From Echinarachnius parma (lineage: Eukaryota; Echinodermata; Echinoidea; Clypeasteroida; Echinarachniidae), in assembly GCA_037951105.1 (NCBI GenBank), contig JBAMJV010007703.1, positions 27,184 through 91,183 of the forward strand: DNA of 64,000 nucleotides, in the 5' to 3' direction. The notes under the pieces are model-generated. The model saw only the letters and a program-made list of their open reading frames with translations. It searched no databases and was not told where the DNA came from. Shown here one piece after another: positions 10,966-21,320 of this stretch. Both the position numbers and the translations under genes were made by a program. Within the stretch, counting starts at the first letter, position 1; the number at the start of each line of letters is the position of its first letter.

Positions 10966-11253
10966 ATCCTGGGTGGGGGGGGGGGGGGGGGGGGGGGTGA
11001 CGGGACTTACTTTCAGTGTTCGAACTATAGATCATAAATTTTGATAACAAAATAGTTGAAACTTCCAGGTGTCTAAAGGACGCCATCTTGTGTTAATGGC
11101 TGCATTTGCATGAAAACAGCCCTGTAACTAATACTAATAGCTGTTTGTTAATTCAAGTATAATTGAATTACAACTAATATATTTTGTATAACTTACTTAT
11201 AGAGTTATAGTTACTAAACTTCGATTTGATCAGAACTGTACTACATGTATGTA

Positions 11254-11413
11254 CAGGGAAACCCCGTTATATTGAGGTAGTCGGGACTATCAAATTCACC
11301 TCGTTATAAGCGGTACCTCGTTATAAACGGCAGAATTAATAACAAACATTTTAATCGGGACCAAAGGATTCTCCTCGTTATAAACGGTACCTCGTTATAA
11401 CGAGGTTTCTCTG
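11254..11413. mobile_element. MITE, 'CTCGTTATAA' family, TA target duplication
   Basis: CAGGGAAACCCCGTTATA at the left and TATAACGAGGTTTCTCTG at the right, flanked by TA. Inside are repeated CCTCGTTATAA(A)CGG blocks. The ends are Tc1/mariner-like. Relatives are at 11641-11806 and, more degenerate, at 33031-33357, 59274-59460 and about 61740-61860. Confidence 0.7.
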
Positions 11414-11479
11414 TACTGCAAATTTTGTGGCCGCGTGTGTGTGTGTAAACAATCCCTGGTTGTACGTAGTCCAGGCGCG

Positions 11480-11582
11480 CCGATTCCACCGAAAACACAA
11501 TGCTTTGGGGGGGCAGAGCATTGTTCAACAATGCTCTGCCCCCCCCCAACGCATTGTGTTTTCGGATGGAATCGGCGCCACT
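11480..11582. repeat. Hairpin GATTCCACCGAAAACACAATGC
   Basis: The arms GATTCCACCGAAAACACAAT and ATTGTGTTTTCGGATGGAAT enclose a C/G-run and CAGAGCATTGTT/AACAATGCTCTG. A half copy (GCATTGGGGG..CAGAGCATTGTTCA) is at 13110-13153. It is a small foldback repeat. Confidence 0.65.
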
Positions 11583-11640
11583 GACGTAGTCCTAAGTCAG
11601 GAGCAGTGAAATATCAAAACAGATTCACGTTTGCATAGTA

Positions 11641-11806
11641 CAGTGGAACCTCTTTACAACGAGCTGTTATAACGAGGTATAATTTCACAGGTCCAAGTTC
11701 TACATGTCTTTTATTGTTTTCCAGCCCTGATACAATGATCGAGATATCCGATATAACATGATAAATTCAATGTACCCAAGGTGCTCGTTATAATGAGGGT
11801 TCACTG
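11641..11806. mobile_element. MITE, 'CTCGTTATAA' family, second copy
   Basis: CAGTGGAACCTCTTTACAAC at the left and GAGGGTTCACTG at the right, with flanking TA at 11639 and 11807. It is 166 bp and related to the copy at 11254-11413. Confidence 0.72.
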
Positions 11807-11942
11807 TACATGTACTTTGTTTTTAATACGTGTGGTTTACGGGTACACCATAGTATTATATACACCACCATGGAAACCGATACTTACAAGCAACATTTTA
11901 CTTTGTTTTTGTCCTCGATTGGCGGCACTTTACATGTGTATT

Positions 11943-12020
11943 GGTGTGTGTGTGTGTGTGTGTGCGTGTGCGTGTGCGTGTGCGTGTGCGTGTGCGTGTG
12001 TGTGTGCGTGTGTGTGTGTA
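11943..12020. repeat. (TG)n / (TGTGCG)n microsatellite
   Basis: An uninterrupted TG run that passes into alternating GTGTGC hexamers and back to TG. It explains the Val-Cys and Thr-His homopolymer frames on both strands; none is a gene. Confidence 0.95.
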
Positions 12021-12328
12021 TGTTTGGTGGCATCTGTGGGAGTTTGTTTACGGGCAAGTAAGAGTCCTGTTGGTGAATAACATTACAACACATATACATT
12101 CTTTACAAAAACACATTTTATTGTAGATATACAAATGAATATCGTTTGACACAAGTATATGATCACCATCAATTCATTTAAAGGAACTTAGTAACATTGT
12201 CCAAATCCTCAAAATCCGATTGGAATTCTAGCGGTTCCCTCATACCTTGTTGTATTTGTATTAACAATGAAAGCATAGGACAGGTTTTTTTTTTTTTTTT
12301 AATGCTGACACCTTCACCACTAGAAAAC

Positions 12329-12400
12329 TGTCTCCGCCAGGACTCGAACCTGGGTTGGCTTTGAATGCCGACACCTTCACCACTAGGCCACAGAGACTTT
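12329..12400 (-). tRNA. tRNA-like sequence (pseudo-tRNA or SINE head)
   Basis: On the minus strand it begins GTCTCTGTGGCCTAGTGGTG (A-box-like) and includes GGTTCGAGTCC (B box) and a closing CGGAGAC that pairs with the 5' GTCTCTG. The T-arm pairs well. The variable loop is about one base, so the cloverleaf is defective; overall it is closest to tRNA-Glu. Its 5' third is repeated alongside (complement at 12301-12323). It is probably a SINE or pseudogene and not a working tRNA. Confidence 0.5.
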
Positions 12401-12462
12401 GTAAATGAAGACAGATCCAAATTCAAGTCATTGGCAGCCAATTATAAATATGTACATATATA

Positions 12463-12695
12463 CAGTGTAGCCAATAATTATTTGGACACCCTGAAAAGTA
12501 TGAAACTAACTATTTTGATAATTTTTCAAAAATGGTCTTATATTTTATCATGATTTCAACGAAGCAGCATCTAATAAACACATACAATGAATTTTAGGCA
12601 GCTTTTTACCAAACATTTTCTTTAAAATTTGCTTTAGCATCATCTAAATTAAAGTGATTTTTTTCAAGGTGTCCAAATAATTATTGGCTACACTG
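12463..12695. mobile_element. Tc1/mariner-type MITE
   Basis: Termini CAGTGTAGCCAATAATTATT and AATAATTATTGGCTACACTG are perfect inverted copies of at least 30 bp (extending to TGGACACC/GGTGTCCA), flanked by TA. The 233-bp body has no frame. TA duplication with a CAGT start is typical of the Tc1/mariner superfamily. Confidence 0.88.
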
Positions 12696-13186
12696 TACAT
12701 GAATATATATATAAACCGAACACAAAAAGTAACTACCCCCCTAAACTGCTCATAATTTCATAACCGATAAATGTCTCAAGATGTCGTCTTACCACAACAT
12801 TGGCACCAGAGATATTCATCACTTTATGGCTGAATGAGCACAGATTAAAGAAAAAATTGCCCAATTCAAAAGTCACAAGGCATTGCGCATGCCTGTACAT
12901 TGTTGTGAAAAAGCACATGTGGCTGAATGCATTTATGGTTTATGAAACAATGCTGTTTGATATTCTATTCATTTTTTAAATTATTTGTAATGATAATAAT
13001 TTTGCGAATTTTGAAATACCTGTATGACTATTTTCTCTGTAATGTGTGCTCACTCAACCATGGATTAATGGTTACCTCTTATTTTTACACATTGTTTTCC
13101 TAACTACCATGCATTGGGGGGGGGGGGGGGGGGGGGCAGAGCATTGTTCACAAACAATTTGAACACACTGTGCAACTGCTGAAAGA

Positions 13187-13293
13187 CCTATTACCAGTAT
13201 GAATGATTGCATGCTGCTTCAGTGCAACTTTCAGGGTGAAAGTCTTTTGACACACATGGCAACTGAAGGTCTTCTTATTTTCAGATTTCTTCA
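13187..13293 (-). pseudogene. Stranded 11th C2H2 finger
   Basis: Beyond the stop, out of frame, lies sequence for FSCHVCQKTFTLK...HAIIHTGN and a broken CTVC finger. It matches the copy at about 13837-13910. The frame differs because the upstream copy has CAGAAAAGATGCGTGATC where this one has CAGAAAAATTGATC (4 bp shorter). Confidence 0.75.
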
Positions 13294-14447
13294 TCAGAAA
13301 AATTGATCTCCATCTGAACAAGCATCGCCTGTGCGAGCCATCATGTGGGCAATAAGATCACTTATCTGAGGAAAGATCTTCCCACACATGCTGCAAGTAA
13401 AAGGTCTTTTACCAGTATGTGTGATCATGTGACGTTTAAGAGTACTTCTTTGATAGAAAGCCCATGAACACACTGTGCAAGTGAAAGGCTTATTACCAGT
13501 ATGAATGATTGCATGGTACTTCAGATTCCCTTTAGTATAGAAGGTCTTTTCACACACATGGCAACTGAAAGGCCTATTACCAGTATGAATGATTGCATGC
13601 TTCTTCAGTGCACCTTTCAGGGTGAAAGTCCTTTGACACACATGGCAACTGAAAGGCCTATTACCAGTATGAATGATTGCATGCTTCTTCAGTGCACCTT
13701 TCAGGGTGAAAGTCCTTTGACACACATGGCAACTGAAAGGCCTATTACCCGTATGAATGATTGCATGCTTCTTCAGTGCACCTTTCAGGGTGAAAGTCCT
13801 TTGACACACATGGCAACTGAAAGGCCTATTACCAGTATGAATGATTGCATGCTTCTTCAGTGCACCTTTCAGGGTGAAAGTCTTTTGACACACATGGCAA
13901 CTGAAGGTCTTCTTATTTTCAGATTTCTTCATCAGAAAAGATGCGTGATCTCCATCTGAACAAGCATCACCTGTGCGAGCCATCATGTGGGCAATAAGAT
14001 CACTTATCTGAGGAAAGATCTTCCCACACATGCTGCAAGTAAAAGGTCTTTTACCAGTATGTGTGATCATGTGATGCTTAAGAGTACTTCTTTGATAGAA
14101 AGCCCATGAACACACTGTGCAAGTGAAAGGCTTATTACCAGTATGAGTGATTGCATGGTACTTCAGATTCCCTTTAGTATAGAAGGTCTTTTGACACACA
14201 TGGCAACTGAAAGGCCTCGCCTTTGCATGTTTTGCATCACTTTGCGCAGAAGAAGAATCAACGGGCACGCCGCCACCATCTTCGTCCATTTCATCATTCT
14301 TCATTTCCAAATGATCCTCATTTTGTTTGCCTATGTGTATACTTGGCTGAATCCTTGACCTACTTGTACCTGTAGCATCATCCTGTAGGGCCTGCTCTTC
14401 TCTCACTTTTGTAAGATGGTCTTGGCCTGCATTATGATCAGCATTTC
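13294..14447 (-). CDS. Zinc-finger gene terminal exon (ten C2H2 fingers)
   Basis: The acceptor TCTATTTCAG precedes GAAATGC at 14447, and the frame runs to TGA at 13294. Finger motifs include CHVCQKTF, CTVCSWAF and CSMCGKIF. The 84-bp finger unit at about 13575-13905 is repeated four times almost exactly. Confidence 0.9.
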
Positions 14448-15249
14448 CTGAAATAGAACACACAAAAGAATATTGGAATGTTAGCGACAATTTTTTATTT
14501 CATAAGCAAATATTGATCTCATTATCAACCCGAAAACATAATGCCCCTGGCAACTTCACTGTGGAGGCATAAAAACGTTTTTTTGTTGTTACATTGTTTT
14601 TCTTACCTGAATAATTGGACCTGGTATCATCATGATCACGTAAGGAAGACAATCGTCTAATATCTAATTTCTGTAGTGTGATCTTCGCCGTCTTGAGTTT
14701 AGGAAATGCATCCTCAGTCCCTTTGTTGGCAGAAAGATCATAGTTCAGCCAGAAATCCTTTTCTCCATCAAAATGGTAAAAGCCATCCTCTACAAATGAG
14801 ATATCAGAAAGAAACAAGAAATACATTGATTTAGTTTGAAACATGGCATAATTCATATTCTCTCTAGATTTGTCAAATAAAAAATAAAAAGCACTTAAAT
14901 TTTGTTTGATAGAACATGTTAAAAAGCACACTTTATGTACAGGAATTATAATTTGTATGTTATATAGTAAGGTACTATTTGTGTATGTTATAGTAAGGTA
15001 CTATTTTGGAACAATATGACACAAATGAGTCATGATAATGCAAACATTTACATAGTTTGTTCCTTTAATAAAATCTTCAGGCCTATTGGGCATACTCTTG
15101 GTCTCTTGCAAATATGATCCTACCTCCTGCCATATCGTCCTCCTCCTGTTTGAACTCCAGTGACACATTTAAGTATGTCTCTTCACTCTCTTGATCAGGT
15201 GGCTCCATCTTCACAGACTTCAGTCCAGGGATTTCCACTTTACTGGCAT
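13294..15249 (-). CDS. C2H2 zinc-finger protein (3' three exons, partial)
   Basis: Exons 15124-15249, 14607-14789 and 13294-14447 join in frame; all introns are phase 1. About 487 residues are visible. The N-terminal part has two SUMO-consensus-like sites, VKME followed by acidic residues and FKQEEDD, and no recognised domain. The last exon encodes ten fingers of form C-x2-C-x12-H-x3-H with HTGNRPF/HTGNKPF linkers. Fingers 4-7 are near-identical and fingers 1-3 and 8-10 are duplicate trios. Fingers 3 and 10 have lost the final His (HMMAR). It is probably a nuclear DNA-binding regulator; the target is unknown. A 4-bp loss relative to the internal duplicate brings the stop at 13294 and strands an 11th finger downstream. 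The 5' exons were not found. Confidence 0.88.
14607..14789 (-). CDS. Zinc-finger gene internal exon
   Basis: 183 bp, phase 1 at both ends, encoding EDGFYHFDGEKDFWLNYDLS and a basic/hydroxylated stretch ending NYSG. Acceptor TTTGTAG, donor GTAAGA. It has no known domain; joining to both neighbours keeps the frame open. Confidence 0.75.
15124..15249 (-). CDS. Zinc-finger gene internal exon with SUMO-site-like motifs
   Basis: 126 bp encoding an acidic segment with VKMEPPDQESEE and FKQEEDD. Donor GCAGGAG|GTAGGA. The acceptor side (TTTTTCTACATCCGAAG) is less typical, so the upstream edge is tentative. Confidence 0.65.
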
Positions 15250-15395
15250 CTTCGGATGTAGAAAAACAAGGAAAAAATAAATCTTTATGTTGTATTGGTA
15301 AAAACATGCATCTCGAAATATGGCATGATGGCATGAGCCTCAAGCTTGCAGGGGTGGGTGAAGAGCGTATACCAATTTAATTTGGCTTTTTGGGG

Positions 15396-15877
15396 ACCCC
15401 TTTAGTACAGTTTTGGTAAGGCTGAACTTAAGTAACCAAAACCTGCACGTAACATTACAAACTAATAGTTATTAACTCCACCATGTTCGAAAGGTATACA
15501 AATTACAAACAACTAAGTAAAAAGCCTGTTATCATTAAAAAAAGAGCCATTAAAACACAAGAGGGCGCTCTCTAAAAAGGCATGTTTTGATGAAATAATG
15601 ATTAAATAGAGAGATCATCAACAACTATTTAAAAACCGCATTTGAACATTTTTGAAAAAGTGTAAGCATTTAAAAATTAAAATGTTTTTACGATTTATTA
15701 CGATCAGATATATTTATTGATATTTCAGCCATTTCTGAACCGATTTTGACCAAATAAAGTTTATTCTGCGATTAAAATTGCATGTTCTTTCAAATTCGAC
15801 ACTCAGTTTTTCATTACCTCACAAAAAAAATTGTGTTGTGCAGCGCCCTCTCTACCAAAACTGAACTACCCCTTTAA
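15396..15877. mobile_element. About 480-bp MITE, CCCCTTTAGTACAGTTTTGG family
   Basis: Left CCCCTTTAGTACAGTTTTGG and right CCAAAACTGAACTACCCCTT are inverted. Inside are AGAGGGCGCTCTCTAAAAAG and GCAGCGCCCTCTCTACC. A second copy in the opposite orientation is at 22792-24007. No frame is seen. Confidence 0.75.
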
Positions 15878-16257
15878 CTGCAATCATACAATGTCCCCCC
15901 TTGGGGAACCTTGATATTCATGAGGACCGCTATTCATAGTACATCGATACATAGATCACTGCATTACTGGTCATCACAGCCTTGTCATTTTAAGTTTAAC
16001 CAAAGACTGTTCAATATGGTTTTCCATTAATTATAAATGAGTGGGGACAAAATGTCCCATACGTCATACGTCTTTTCCAAAATCAATTAGAACCTGCAAG
16101 ACTAGCACTCATTAATGAAACTTTGATTTAATAAACTTGTGTAATGCACCTTTTCCGAAACTGAGTTACAAATTGTTTTCAGTAAATTACTTTCAGAGCA
16201 CTCTCAACTTAAAAATTATCTCACTGTAACTGGTCCCATACATAACGAGATACATTT

Positions 16258-16822
16258 TCTTTTAAAAGGATGTAAACATCGTCCAAATCCTCAAAACTGA
16301 TTAGGAACTTGAGCAGTTCTCTCATACCTTGTTGTATTCCTATCCCGGGGGGGGGGGGGGGGGGGGGGGGTACTCACGTATATTGGGTATACGGGGATGT
16401 GCCGCTGGGAAGGGTGACTTTTTCAAGAAAGATCCTAAGTAGACATGGGTCCCCTTTTCATCAAAAAAATCCTTAGACATGGGTCCCTTTTTTCATATTT
16501 CCCCTTTTTTATACGGGATTTTTGGATTTGCCGATGTGAAATTGCCAAATTTTTCAAGCTCGCTACGCTCGCTAACTTAAAACCACAAAATTTGCGGGAA
16601 ATACACCCAAAACATGCGCCGCAGGCGAAAAAAATCCTTAGACATGGGTCCATTTTTCGCAAAAGGACCCTTAGATGTGGGTATGGGTTTAGAGGTCTCA
16701 GCCGCACACCCCCGTCCGACTATAATCTGAGTACCCCCCCCCCCCCCCCCCGGGATTCCTATCCTATAACAATGGGTCGAATGGGACAGGTTTCGGTTTT
16801 TCAAATTTCCTTTTCGTGAAGA
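16258..16822. mobile_element. Truncated 'AAAGGGATCTAGTAAC' MITE carrying a nested insertion
   Basis: The sequence ATCGTCCAAATCCTCAAAAC..CTTGTTGTATTC, then after the insertion GGGACAGGTTTCGGTTTTTC, matches the complement of 21560-21700. It stops abruptly near 16822, next to the left inverted repeat of the motif-array region. Confidence 0.65.
16346..16754. mobile_element. TIR element with 10-bp direct flank repeat
   Basis: Direct repeats ATTCCTATCC at 16336-16345 and 16755-16764 bracket an element that starts with a G-run (16347-16370) and GTACTCACG and ends GAGTACC plus a C-run and GGG. Inside is TATTGGGTATACGGGGATGT and three copies of CCTTAGACATGGGTCC or its variants. The 10-bp duplication and precise nesting support transposition. 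The superfamily is not assigned. Confidence 0.75.
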
Positions 16823-17226
16823 AAGAATATATGGGTCAGATTTTTGAAATATGCACTTTTGGCCATTTCCAGACCTTGAGCGCTTCTATCATTTGCTGTG
16901 TCTCACCATTAACTCTGATATACCTGTTTTTGGTCTCATATTAAAGAGTATTATTAAGGCTTTTAGAAAATGTATAGTTTTATATCATTTCAAACATTTG
17001 GTTTCATGCCACAGGACCTCAAATGTACAAAATAACATACATGTAAATTGGCATTTTCTACAAAATTATGAATTTTTTTAACCTGATTAAAAAAATATTA
17101 ATTAAAGGCATTCATGTCTATATTTTCTATCTTACATGTCTTGAGCATGTATCATATAAGAATTGGCGGTAGAGCGGCATTGATATGATCTCAGGGTAAA
17201 TTTCAATAGGAAAGGTCATAATAAGT

Positions 17227-18117
17227 GAACGTCCGTGAACATACATTAAAATCCATACGACCAGAATTCTACTTAGTTGTCAAAACAAAAACTATTGCCA
17301 AAACTAAGGGTTGAATCCACTGAACACATTTTACAAAAATTGTTGGCCAACTACTCCTGCTCGCGGAGTAACATTTTTTTGTATGAAATTATACTGGATT
17401 TCGTCACGGACGTTTTATCGTCTTGTATCATCACTGCTCAGCGAAGTGCATCCTAGTCATCAATTGCTGGGGTCAGTCTGATGAACTCACAGTAGGGCCA
17501 CAGTAGTTTGCCTATTTGAAAACTATCTATCAAATACAATGTTTGGTTTAGGCCGAAAACTGATCTTCGTGAACGTCCGTGATGAAAACGAACGTCCGGC
17601 AAGAGTAGACCCAATTTCGAATCTGAGGCTGCTTATCTGCACGTAGACACCGGTACAGCAATTTTATTTGGCAAGCAGCTAACCAAGAAGCTATATCAGG
17701 CATTTTCGAAGCCTTTTGACAACTATTTATGATACGGACGTTCGCTCGGACGTTCGTTCACGGACGTTCGTTCACGGACGTTCGTTCACGGACGTTCGAT
17801 CATGAAAATTGTTCTAATAATGTTACCATGTTAAACGCTCACATCAAGTTGATACCGTTTGATGTTGTTAGTACATTGTTATGTCTCTCATATCCCAGAT
17901 AAATTTATTTCCTGCAAATCATTTAACTGTAACAAACGTATGAAATGTTGTGCTCACGGACGTTCGTTCGTCATTTATGGCCCAAAAAATCTTAGTAAAA
18001 GTTCAAGTACTGGCACAATTTTTTGACAGCAGGTGGCCCTTGTGTGTGCCTTTCGACCCAGGTCACTGCCAACCACACATGAATATGTTGATTTTTAGTC
18101 ACCATCACGGAGGTTCG
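17227..18117. repeat. Left CACGGACGTTCG motif cluster
   Basis: Copies of CACGGACGTTCG or its complement CGAACGTCCGTG (some variant) start near 17227, 17404, 17570, 17589, 17734, 17746, 17759, 17773, 17787, 17955 and 18106. At 17731-17798 five copies are tandem with a 14-bp unit (one 12-bp), TTCACGGACGTTCG. Most copies here read in the CACGGACGTTCG direction. Confidence 0.9.
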
Positions 18118-19802
18118 TTTTACATTTGATCACCTTGCTTAGCTGTTTTGTAATACCCCTAGATATTATATTTACTTCTACCCGTGCAGCGTAGACATTA
18201 TACTAAAGGAAGGCAAACCCCAAGATTATGATTGTGCACAGTCGCAGGCCTACAAACGAAAGAAAGCTGTTCAAAACATAATGGTAAAAAGGGGGTATAT
18301 TGCGCAATAACAACATTGCAACCGAAGGTCTGAGTGGAAACTGTTGCCCCACCCTCTGCAAAACTTGAGACTGTCGGCTCCTCCTCTGCTGCAGGCTTTG
18401 AGACTGTTTTCTCATCTACCTGTCGGATTTAAGTCCAACTAAATGGCTGTATGACGCCAGTTGTTTGAAAAGAAGAGGTACATCACAAAGATCGTCAGCT
18501 ATACTTGCGAGAGGATAGCGACTTGCTTTACAATATTGACTGTATTACGAAAAAGCAACGAATACATGGATATCCCTCTTCCCCCCCCCCCCCCCCTCAA
18601 AAAAAGAAAATAAATCATTAAAATAATAATGATAATAATGATAATACAATATAATCATAATTTATGCCTGATGTGCAAAGGCGCAATATCCAGCCCGTAA
18701 GTATGCAGATCTAATAGAGACAAACGCATTTATTATTATGATGACGTATGAATCGGTTTTCAAAGCATCTCTGCTTCAATCTCTTATAGTGCCAAATTAT
18801 GTGGTATCGTTTGAAATTATATCTAGCAAGGGAATAGATTTGTTGGACTTCTTCCATTTAATAGAGATTGTAAGATTTATGCATTATTTTGATGACTTCA
18901 TCGTAACATTACTTATAATATTGGCTGTTTTGTTCTTTCCTGATATATCAAAAATATTGTTTTTGCTAGGATTATTATAATATTGTACAGTCAACTAAAT
19001 TTCAGCTCGCGCAATATTTATAATAAACCATTCAAGGTCAGCATTGTTCTTAATTCTAATTGAAACAATGAAACCGATTGGAGGTTAACAATTAGGAAAC
19101 GAGATGTGGGTCAGGAAACATCGGAATTAACTATCAACGTGATTATTTGCAAGATTTAACTTTGACATATTAATGTTATATAACAATTTATAATCTCTGC
19201 AAATTAGATTTAAACAGTTAGCCCTTTAAATGATTGCATTTATTATTATAATTATGCGATTGGTTTTACATTTTATTAAAATATTCTTTCTAAATATAAT
19301 AATAAAATGCGATAACAAACACATAAAATATGTTTAGCGTAGCGTATATATTTAGCGTAATGGTTTCTATATGTCTAATATTTCTTTATACAAAACATAT
19401 AGCCTACATGTATGATCTAAAATGCAATCTATATGTATTTATTTAAGAAATAAGTTATACGAGTATATTATTTACTTTGCTCATGGCTTTTGTTACCCTC
19501 AGTTTGTTTTTTGTTTTGTGAAAATACATATAAGCAATTCAGCCATATAGCTGGAATAGATAAATATATGTATTTTCAATTAATAAACCATATATGAATT
19601 GAATCGAAATACATGTACAACATACACAAACCAAAATAATAGATTATATATGGGTCTCTCAAAGTCAAAATACATCTTAAATATTTATGGCAAGGTTTGA
19701 AACGTGTGATAGGCATATATTAACATAATGTTGGCACTTACATTTATTTCTGTAATTAATTGACTCGAGATGGGACACTTGGGTACCACTATAGGCAATT
19801 CG

Positions 19803-20954
19803 AGAACGTCCGTGAAATTAATACGAACGTCCGTGACATTAAGACTCATGTGAGAAACCGTATTCTGGTAACAGGAAAATGGCCTTTATTCTGATTATAC
19901 ATGTTATTTAGGATTGCAGAAATGTTGTAAAATCATTTATTTACAGAAGTATAGTGGCATTTCTGTTAATATAGAGTGCACAACCGGGGAAAGCCGGTGC
20001 AAAATTAGGGGTTACGATTTCCACAGGTCCACTAAGAGTGATAGTTATAGCAGACATGTGATTATAATTAATTCAGATAGCTAAAATCATATCAACTGAT
20101 AAATGTATACGTTTTATATTGGTCAGGAGGAGATTCAAATAAATGTTGTCATCAATTTCTATAAGACTGTTCAGGCAGAGAACGTCCGTGAAATTTGTGC
20201 GAACGTCCGTGAAATTGTAATTAAAAACAATATAATAAGAAAGAGGGACCAGGCGACTTGGAAATGTTACTTTTATATCTGACTAGGATGTATACATGGT
20301 CTTTAGCTTAAATATAATAGGAATAGATAAAGTATTATCATCATAATGTTCTATAAGCATTAAATCAATTTAAACCAATAATAGGACTCATTATAACGAC
20401 CAGGTCCATGTAAAAACCAAACCATTTTTAAAGATTTATTGCAATGTTCAATTTTGTTTGTATAATGACCCTGTTTTAAAGCCATATACGAAGAATAGAA
20501 ACTCTTTTTGATGAGATCAGATCATTCTGCCAACATTCTTGTTTCTGGCGAACGTCCGTGAGCGATATGGGAACGTCCGTGATGAAAACTATACTTTCTT
20601 TGGTCATGTAATTATGCAATATATGATCTAGACAGCAATTGATCCTGTTAACATGCACATTAAAATATGTGATACGGGAATACGAGCGTATATAGGTGCG
20701 TTCCTAAAAAATGCGGCTAAAGAAAAGCAAAGGTTCCGAATAACACATTATTAAAAAAAATATTTAACTATTCAGTCAAAGTTTGGACGTTTGTATTTTC
20801 TATTTGGCAAATAAAACACAATCCACGTTTGGCATACAGAGAGAAGCAAGTCTTAGAAGTAAATTGTCCGAATATATAAGCTGTATATGACAGAACATAA
20901 ATGAGATATATGGGTACTAAATCTATGTCTACATAATCCCTCACGGACGTTCGC
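19803..20954. repeat. Right CACGGACGTTCG motif cluster (three phased pairs)
   Basis: Pairs of GAACGTCCGTGA start at 19803/19825, 20180/20201 and 20550/20571, a spacing of 22, 21 and 21 bp. A single reverse copy is at 20942. Several copies share the extended form GAACGTCCGTGAAATT, or CGTCCGTGATGAAAAC, which also occurs at 17571. Confidence 0.9.
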
Positions 20955-21320
20955 CTTTTGGAGATGGGTTACTTCAACAGTGAATAAAAACGGAACCACA
21001 TGGAGTTTCCCAGTATAATGGGGTACGCCTGAAAGCTAGGATTGCATGCTTTCACATTAGATAGATGTCTTTGAATTAAAAAAATAAATTGTATTTTACC
21101 CTGTTTGGGCCGAAAAGTGCACTTTTCAAAATTCTGACCCAAATACATGCTTAAAATAGCTTGTAATGGCAAAATTTGAAAAACTGAATGTCCGATTTCA
21201 ATCAAACCCGGCACCTGAATGTATCTTAGGGGACTGATGTAGCCATACAATTTTTGGGTCATGAGGTTAAGTTCAAGGTCACAGAATTCATACCGTAGAT
21301 GCGAAATAGCTTGTAATTGT

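Larger units (their letters stand above)
9263..13186. other. Intergenic region between NT5DC-like and zinc-finger genes
   Basis: Filled by the CACGCCCC minisatellite, foldbacks, three TA-flanked MITEs, a TG microsatellite, one tRNA-like element and two long G-runs (10975-10997, 13116-13136). I see no exon or conserved frame. Between 12700 and 13110 nothing is recognisable. Confidence 0.6.
16832..21147. mobile_element. Candidate 4.3-kb non-autonomous element or regulatory island with CACGGACGTTCG array
   Basis: The left edge TATGGGTCAGATTTTTGAAA..TGCACTTTTGGCC (from 16832) is the imperfect inverse of GGCCGAAAAGTGCACTTTTC..TCTGACCCA (to about 21147): roughly 31 of 35 positions with one gap. 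Between them there is no convincing gene; the only open frame above 60 codons on the plus strand (18738-18980) is AT-rich and unlike any protein known to me. Eighteen CpG-rich 12-bp motifs cluster at 17227-18117 and 19803-20954. The terminal repeats could also be a chance or family match, because the right copy lies beside another dispersed repeat. Treat the boundaries as tentative. Confidence 0.4.

Noticed and set aside
11781-12099. Cys/Val- and Thr/His-rich frames
   Set aside because: Products of the TG/GTGTGC microsatellite.
12329-12400. Functional tRNA-Glu
   Set aside because: Variable loop nearly absent and anticodon stem imperfect; adjacent partial copy indicates a SINE or pseudogene.
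13501-13959. 152-codon plus-strand frame with repeated MNDCMLLQCTFQ
   Set aside because: Antisense shadow of the zinc-finger repeats on the minus strand; the 84-bp unit keeps both strands open.
18738-18980. 80-codon hydrophobic plus-strand frame inside the motif island, considered as a small membrane protein
   Set aside because: Composition follows the AT-rich background, there is no homology I recognise and no promoter or splice support. Left as non-coding.
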